NCBI GenBank assembly: GCA_006538405.1
Contig: BJKQ01000003.1
Location: 3,162,001-3,226,000 of the forward strand
Source of the DNA: Hansfordia pulvinata
Taxonomy: Eukaryota; Ascomycota; Sordariomycetes; Xylariales
Reading direction: 5' to 3'
Length of the DNA stretch: 64,000 nt
Part shown: in pieces, positions 57,201 through 64,000 of the stretch
Layout: the number at the start of each line of letters is the position of its first letter
Numbering within the stretch: position 1 is the stretch's first letter
Program-made: the position numbers and the translations under genes
The notes under the pieces: generated by a model
Seen by the model: only the letters and a program-made list of their open reading frames with translations
The model's database searches: none
What the model was told of the DNA's origin: nothing

Positions 57201-60200
57201 CGGGAACTGGGTGCGTCCCGGGACCATCGTCGTCTGCAGTCTCATGAAGAGGTTTCTCGCTGTTGAAGTGTTCAGCGACCGGCGTAAAAGTGGTAAGATC
57301 GTCCGCTGGAGCGCCATCTTCAATGCGGGTGTCGTCGGGGTGCTCCACTGGGCTCTCTGTGGGGCTTTCGATAGGACTGGTTGAGCTCGGCTCAGACTGG
57401 GCCAGCACCTCAGCCTTAGCCAGGGTTTCGGGACTTCCGGGCCCCATGCTGGAGAATTTCGGGGCTGCTTGTTCAACTTGGCCGGGTGTCAAATTTTGCT
57501 CTTCAAGACCAGTGGCTATGGTCACTAGGCCGCATTGAGAGTCGTCGATATCACCAGAAGTAGCTGTATCCATCGCGGAGGCTTGATCCTCTGTTTCCTC
57601 GCGATTCCCTGGCTCGGAGAATTCATGGGGCTGTCCCTCGCTGCGAGGCTCTTCTGGATAAGCTTCAGAGGGGACTTGACCAGAAGCCTTTTCTTTAGGA
57701 GCAATTTTGTCTCCAGGACTGGCGACTTCCACGACGCTTTTCTCGGAAGAATCCTCTGTGGCTTCATGGTCAGAAACCACGGTGCTAGTGTCGGCGTCTG
57801 GAGCATTTGTCACTGAAGTTGGGACAATCTCAACAGAGTCTGTGTTTTCGGACGTCGATACTTGCGAGGCGTTGTTGTCGGGTAGGTGAGTCGCGGTATC
57901 CTCGACTGAAGTCAAAGGTTCCCAAATAACGGAAGCAGGGGTAGAAAGCGAGGCGGTAGGAGAGCTGGGCAACATCCCCTCCACTGCAGGGGTGTCGGGT
58001 GTGGGTGAAACTGGCATACCCTCGCTGACGGCTAGATCGCCAGTAGACGCTTCAAGCTGTGCTGGCATTTCAAGGCCATGCCTTCTGTCGGAGTATCCCA
58101 TGATGGAAACATTTGAATCTGAAGCACTTCCTTGCCGGTGGTCACTGTCGTTGGCTCGAATTGTCGCAATTGAAGGCTCGCCACGGGACTCCAGCTCATG
58201 GTTGTCAATAGCCGCCTCTGCGGCTTCAGGACCCGCGTCACCTTCATCCACTACGGAGACGAGGTTTGAATGTGCTTTTCGAGCTCCCGTGACACCATCA
58301 CCGGTTGCTGTGTCATCTTGGGAAAGATGGTCTGGCACAAGAGGGTCGAAAGGAACACCGGCCTCGCCAGGGAGGTCCTCCACAACAGTAACTGGGGACG
58401 CCATTGTCTCGGACTTCTGCTCCTCGGATTCGTCAAGGGGCATCTCCAAAGTCTGGAGCTCCGTATTTGCCGGTCTCTGAGGATCCGGTGCAGCCTGCGT
58501 CGCGAGGCCCACGGTCTCGAGATTGTCCATCTCGTAGCGATGCTGGCTGTTGTTCGCAAGCGAGTCTCCAGTGGCTAGCGCATTGTCCGAGGCGGGTGCA
58601 GAAGAGATATCCGGAGCGGACGGAGGCTGTGAAGCGTCATAGAGAGCGCGGTTGTTTTCTGGGTGCTTCTCGAGGGGTTTCCGGTCCTGAATGATCATGC
58701 CTGTGGTATTCTGGGCGAGGTCTTCACCGTAGACACTTGGTGATAAGCCATCGTCCTGCTCAGGGAGAGAGCCAGCCGCGTGTTCGTGGGGAGGTCCCAG
58801 AGGATCCTGCGACTTGTCTTCGGGGAGCACGATGTCTCTTTCAGCCGGCGACGTACTTTCATGGGTGACCATTAAGTGTGCGTCGACGGTGTTTTCTTCG
58901 CGGGATGGTGCACCGAATGAGGCGCTCGGGGGCTCATCCAAGCCATCAGTCCCCTCCTCGTTCTGACAAGAGCTCTTTAAGCTCTCGGGTGATTGTAATG
59001 CCTTGTCGTTGTCGGATCCAGGGCCAGAGGGGGCATCGTACTCTCTGGCCATTCGTCGCTTCCACAATCATTCATCTCCACCACCTCGTTCTGGAGACCT
59101 TGCTCCGTATATGCAGGTAGAACATCACGAGACGCTGGGGTATCTTTGACAGAATGAAACGGGGTATCCTCCGCAGCAGTAGTATGAAAGGGGTTAGAAA
59201 TGGAATCTGCCTCACCTTTGGTGGACTTGCCCGCGGCTAAGTCCTCTCCCGGAATGGGTCCTACCTTATCTTTGCTTTCTTCCTCTTCCTTCTTCTCTTC
59301 GTCCTTTGGCTCTCCCTTAGCTGCGTCAGCTGCGGGCTCGTCGGCGGCTGGTTCTTCGGCGGCTGGCTCTTCGGCGGCTGGCTCGTCGGCGGCTGGTTCT
59401 TCGGCGGCTGGCTCTTCGGCAGTTGTTTCATCGGCGACGGGTGCTTCTTTAGCCGAATCCTCAGCAGCCGATGCTTCAGCCGCTGGTGCTTCAGCCGCTG
59501 GTGCTTCAGCCGCTGGCTCTTCGGCGGCTGGCTCGTCGGCGGCTGGTTCTTCGGCGGCTGGCTCGTCGGCGGCTGGTTCTTCGGCAGTTGTTCCATCGGC
59601 GACGGGTGCTTCTTTAGCCGAATCCTCAGCAGCTGATGCTTCAGCCGCTGGTGCTTCAGCCGCTGGCTCTTCGGCGGCAGGCTCGTCGGCGGCAGGCTCT
59701 TCGGCGTCAGGTACTTCAGCGGCAGGTGCTTCAGCGGCAGGCTCCTCAGTGGCTGGCTCAGCCGCGGGCTCCTCGGTTGCAGCGGCAGCCGCGGGCTCGT
59801 CAGATGCAGGCTCATCTGTTGGTGCCTCTTTGGTCGCTTCTTCGACAGCAGCATCCGCTGCAAGTTCTTCAGCAGCGGGCTGCTCGGCGGCAGGCTCGGC
59901 AGCAGGTGCTTCTTCCGATGAAGGGTCTTCTGCTGGTGCCTCTTTAGCTGCAGATTCCGCGGCGGGCTCTGGTGCAGCCTCCGTGGCGGGCTCCGCGGCG
60001 GGCTCGGGCGTGGGCTCTGGTGCAGCCTCCGTGGCGGGCTCGGGCGCAGCCTCTGTGGCGGGCTCGGGCGCAGCCTCCATGGCGGGCTCCGTGGCGGGCT
60101 CCGCGGCGGGCTTGGGCGTGGGCTCTGGCGCAGCCTCCGTGGCTGGCTCCGGGGCGGGCTCTTCGGGGCCAGCATCAGCAGGGGTTTCTTTAGCTGCCTC

Positions 60201-63200
60201 TCCAGCAGATGCTTCGGAGCTTGGCTCCTCTTTGACAGGCTCTGCAGCAGGCGGTTGCGCGGCAGGAGTCTCATCCGTCTTAGCCTCTTCAGCAGCTTCC
60301 TCCGGAGCAGCTTCCGCCACAGGTTCCTCGGCGGCCGGCTTCTCTCCAGGAGCTTCTTCCGCAGCTGCGTCTTCAGCTGGAGCTTCGGAGCTCTGTTCTG
60401 CTTCAGCAGGCTGCCCAGTAGGCGGCTCAGTAGTAGGTGCCTCATCCGCCGGAGCTTCCTTTGTTGTTTCTTCAGAGGCAGGTTCGGCGTCAGCGGGCGT
60501 CTCCTCAGAGATGGGCTCAGCCACGGCCTTCTCCTTAGCCTCTGGAGCTTCTTCGACCGGCTTTTCTTCTGCAGCAGACTCCGTGGCGGCGGGCTCTTCT
60601 GCGGGCACTTCTTTGGCTGCGTCCGCCGGTGGCTCTTCGGTGGCTGGTTCCACTCCCGCTGAAGAGGCTTCTTCTTTGACAGCTCCTTCAGCCGCGGCTA
60701 GGGCATCCGAATTGTCAGCCTTGTCCGCGGCTGGAGCGGCCTCCGGGGCAGCTTCTTCCGCAGAGGATGACTCCGAATTCTTTGCTTCCTCAGCAGCAGG
60801 GGCCTCTGGGGCCTTTTCTTCTGTGATAGCTGGCTCGGGGGAATCAGGGGCGCCTTTAGCGGCAGGGGCTTCGTCTTCTGTTACTTTTGCATCCTCCGCG
60901 GGCTTTGATTCATCCCCAGCTGCAGTCTCCGGCACGGGGGCTGTATCGCCTGCCGCATTTTTCTCCGGTGAGCTGTCGTCCGCCGTTGCGGCGGTTGGAA
61001 TTTCCTTGGGTGCAGGCTCTGACTTGGCGGGCTGCGCCTCCTGAGTGGCCGCATCGGATGAGGGAGACTCGCCGGTAGACTGAGCCTCCTCAGGAACACT
61101 CTTCGGCGAGTCCTCAGTCTCAGGGGCTTCTTCAGCTGGGGGGGCATCGTCCTTGGCTGGCTCAACAGACGCTTCCTTGTCTTCGGCTGAGCCCTCAGCT
61201 GCCAGAGTGTCGGCGGCTTGTTCGACTGCTGGCTCAAGCGCTGCCTCAGCTTCAGGCGGCCCAGCATCTTCCGCATTTGCGGCGGCCTTCTCTCCTGTAG
61301 TGTCTGTGCTCGGCGGGGGCTCGGCGACTTCGGGCTGCTCTTCGGCCGGAGCGGCCTCGGCAGCCGGTGCGGGTACAGAATCTTCAGACGCAGTTTCCGT
61401 TGGCGTTTCCTCAGTGGCCGGGGCCTTAGCCGCGGTCTCCTCTGGGGGTTCTTGAGATGTCTCGAGTGTAGCCTCTACTGCGTCCGATGAGACTGGATCG
61501 GCGTTCTCGGGGGAGGCCTCCGCGTCTGGCTTCGCCTCCTTTGCCTCGGCGGGCGGATCTTCAGACTTATCCGCAGGGTCCGTAGCCGGTGATTCAGTTG
61601 CAGCGGGGGCCTCGTCAGGGGCCTCCGTGGTTTTGGCCTCTTCGGCGTTTTTCTCGTCTGCAGAAGGGGATTCCGCGTCTTTTCCAGATCCTTCCATGGC
61701 AGGCTCTGCAGCGGGTTCACTGGCCTCGGACTCTGGCTTCGACTTTCGCTTATTCTCAGCTTCCGTCCCTTGCGCAGGTTCAAGAGCAGTCTCGGATCCG
61801 GCTACTGCAACAGCTTCTCCAGCTCCTGCTTCAGCTTCAGCTGGAGGTACATCGGCATCTTCAGGAGATTTCGTAGCAACATCATCCTGTGGCACAGGCG
61901 CAGACTCATCTGCATCCGACTCGCTGTCGTCTGAGCTCTCCGGGGCGCTTGCTGAGATGGCTGGTTCGCTCATGACAGGCGCAAATTCTGCCTTCGCCTT
62001 CGTCGCAGCTAGAGTTTCCGAATTGGACTCAGCTTTGTCGTTCTCCTTTGCCGGCTCCCTTGCCTCGGATTCCGTTGCTGCGGGTGCCGGGGGGTCAGGT
62101 GACACTTCTTGGTCTGACTCGGATGCTGCTGAATCAGATGCGGCTTCAGGCTTGGCCTCCTTGGCCTCATCCTTGGAAACTTCAGGCTCGGTATCTCCAG
62201 GCGTTTGGTCCGATGATTCTGCTCCAGATGACGCTCCCTTGTCTGCGGGCTCCTCGACACTGGCTACCGGCTCAGCCGATGGAGTGGCCGCCAGCTCGTC
62301 CGCCTTGGGAACGTCCTTGTCACTCTCAGCTGCTGGAGTGTCGACTCGAGTTGTACCCGGGTCGGTTTCTTGCTGTTCTGAAGAAGCGGGATCGCTTTCC
62401 CGCTGAGGCTCGCTGGTGACCTCAGATACTTCGGAGCTACTGGGCCATGAACCGTGCTCAGAGCTATCGTCATCATCGTCCGCAGGAGCTTTGGGAGCAG
62501 CTTGGTCATCAAGGGCTTTTTCAGATTCTGTCGTGAGCACTTCAACGGGCTCTCCTGTGACTGTCGCCTCGTCGCCAGCAGGTCGAGGCTCACATGACTT
62601 CCCCTGAGAGTGACTTTCGCCTTGTTCCGTCTCATCTTCATTCGTGGCGGCGTTGGTAGCCTTGTCGCCATTGTCAGTGTTGTCGTCCTGTCCTGGTGTT
62701 TCATTTGGTGTGGCTTCGGGTGCTTTGTCGTCTGAACCAGTATCGCTTGGCGCATCTTCAGCGGGGTCGGACTTCTCTTCCTGAGTGACTGCGTCGGGTG
62801 GATCCGCCCCGTTAGCTGCGGCAGTTGATTCTGGGGCAGCGTCCACAAGCACTTCCGGCTCGGAGTCAACAGAGGACTCTTGCGTCGCAGGCTCGCCAGA
62901 AGTCTTTTCGAGGCCAGAGGTAGATTCCTTTTCAATCGTGGAGTCCGGAGCTGGCTCGGAAGCCGCGGGACTCTCGGCTTCATCGGTCGCTGGTGTATCT
63001 GTAGGAGTCTCTTTGGATGCCTCGTTTATAGTCTTAGCGTTGTGCTCCTGGGCTTCGGGCGCCTTCTCCACTGCAGCTTCAGGGGAGGACTTTTGCTTCT
63101 GAGAGTCAGCCGAAGGCTGCTTTTCGTCGTGGGTCGGCTTCTCGGTCACAGTTTCGGGAGTTTCGTGCGCTGCTTTCTCAGGAGATGGGTCTGTTTCCAC

Positions 63201-64000
63201 TGCTTCCGGTGGGTTTTCTTCTGGGGGAGGTGTCTCTTTCGAGACAGAATCCTCTTTGTCATCGGCCTTCTCGGTGGTTGGAACATCAGACTCGGCTGTT
63301 TCCTTTTCCTCGGACACATTGTCGACCTCTTGCGAGTCCTTATTGGCTGTTGGTGCGTCTCCGTTAGAGATCCCCTTGGCCTCAAGGTTCTCGGGTGGTG
63401 AAATAGCTACAGGAGCTTCAGATGCGCTGGCTTCTTCGACTAAGTCTTTGCTACCAGCTGGTGCATCCTCGGGCAAGCTCTCTGCTTCCGGGGCTTCCTC
63501 TGGCTCGGGGCTTCTTTCGGCAGCTGCATCCTCTTCGGGCGGCGAGGAGGCATCTGCAGTGGGTGCCTCTGTCGCAGCAGGCTCCGTGGAGCCTGCTGAA
63601 GCCTGCTCTACTGGCCCCGTCGCAATAGGCTCTGCTTCAGAGGGTTTCTCAGTCGCTGTCCCTTCTTCTGGTGTGTCCGTGGCAGGCGACTCCTCTGCTG
63701 TCTCCTTTGCAGCCTCAGGGGGCTCGGTGGCCTTTTCCTCCGAACCAGCTTCGGTGGCCTCAGGCGCAGGCGCAGGGACCTCAGCCGGTGTTTCCGATTC
63801 GTCTTTGGGTGGCTCCTGATCGCCGTCCGTCTTGTCCTCGGATGGTCCGTCATTTGGTGGCTCGGGTACAGCATCGTCCTTGGTTTCTGAACTCGCCTCA
63901 GCGGCCGATGACTCAGTGGCAGGCTCTGCTGCCGGCTCGGCTGCAGCTTCGTCTTTCTTCTCCGGGGTGGTTTCCGCTGCCGGGGCTGGTGCGGGCTCAA
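48201..64000 (-). CDS. Giant acidic, intrinsically disordered repeat protein (N-terminus beyond window)
   Basis: Nearly the whole right quarter of the window is one minus-strand reading frame, over 5,260 codons, open at the right edge. From N to C: Ala/Glu/Pro/Thr/Ser-rich acidic region with [13 protein letters not shown] tandem repeats (about 59300-60200), then about 3,000 residues of acidic Glu/Ser/Thr/Pro sequence with a second AEPA repeat (about 53770-54200). Next comes a basic, possibly helical conserved-looking block ([20 protein letters not shown], about 49670-49740), an [19 protein letters not shown] basic/Ser segment, and Arg-Ser-Asp-Glu repeats ([14 protein letters not shown]). The end is [14 protein letters not shown] with stop 48201-48203. 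Three single-base restorations are needed: within 58977-59067 (candidate G5 at 59028-59032), 50323-50326 (C4) and 48601-48605 (G5). No intron was seen. Layout resembles fungal 'involucrin repeat' proteins and the Woronin-body tether Leashin; this is a hypothesis only. Confidence 0.8.
53770..54200 (-). repeat. AEPA-type coding repeat in the giant gene
   Basis: Imperfect 12-30 bp units reading [10 protein letters not shown] / [11 protein letters not shown] on the minus strand, most regular at 54068-54125 (GCTCAGCAGCAG units). Confidence 0.85.
59330..60160 (-). repeat. Nested coding repeats (15-30 bp units, 165-bp higher-order unit) in the giant gene
   Basis: Basic unit reads [11 protein letters not shown] larger block containing the DETTAEEPA...KEAPVAD segment is duplicated with an exact offset of 165 bp (starting at about 59421 and 59586), 55 codons, so the frame is kept. 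A separate [16 protein letters not shown] array lies at about 59960-60160. Confidence 0.85.

Noticed and set aside
59200..61044. 614-codon plus-strand frame rich in Ala/Ser/Gly opposite the giant gene
   Set aside because: Antisense image of the AEEPA coding repeats. It has no start context or domain and only mirrors the repeat period.

Overview
The window looks like nuclear DNA of a filamentous ascomycete (Pezizomycotina, most likely Sordariomycetes). The evidence is short introns of about 45-150 bp with GTRNGT donors, CTAAC/CTGAC-type branch sites and YAG acceptors, GC-rich codon use, long gene-poor spacers, and protein families typical of that group (CFEM-like membrane protein, fungal GH16, secreted cysteine-rich protein, Dbp5, Bzz1, a giant disordered low-complexity protein). 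I saw no tRNA, rRNA, CRISPR array or intact transposon.

Layout. 0-1.8 kb: 3' part of a PIF1-family DNA helicase (minus). 4.5-7.3 kb: a four-TM fungal membrane protein (plus). 9.7-28.7 kb is an accessory-looking block: a secreted cysteine-rich effector-like protein (minus), a secreted GH16 glucanase (minus), a nine-exon microsomal P450 (minus), a MOSC-FNR-2Fe2S fusion reductase (plus, divergent from the P450), a group II PLP decarboxylase (plus), a 92-aa secreted protein (minus) and a secreted histidine phosphatase (minus). 31.5-63.9 kb is mostly housekeeping: UPF0390-type small basic protein (plus), CFEM-like single-pass membrane protein with a long cytoplasmic tail (minus), DEAD-box helicase Dbp5 (minus), F-BAR/C1/SH3 protein Bzz1 (plus), AAA-type P-loop protein (minus), and from 48.2 kb past the right edge one enormous acidic, repetitive gene (minus, over 5,200 codons in the window).

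Several genes read well only if single missing bases are restored in G or C runs. I count 15 such sites in six genes, all -1 and none +1. After correction every affected complete gene is an exact multiple of three with its domains in frame. I therefore read these as systematic homopolymer under-calling in the assembly rather than pseudogenes, but real pseudogenisation cannot be excluded from the sequence alone.

The most unusual items are the giant disordered gene (possibly a Leashin / 'involucrin repeat' type protein), the effector-like gene whose intron carries (CT)45(CA)9 and whose leader carries a 14-bp minisatellite, and the P450 / MOSC-reductase / decarboxylase neighbourhood. The PIF1-type helicase, with two SUMO-interaction-like motifs and a Cys/His insert, also stands out.
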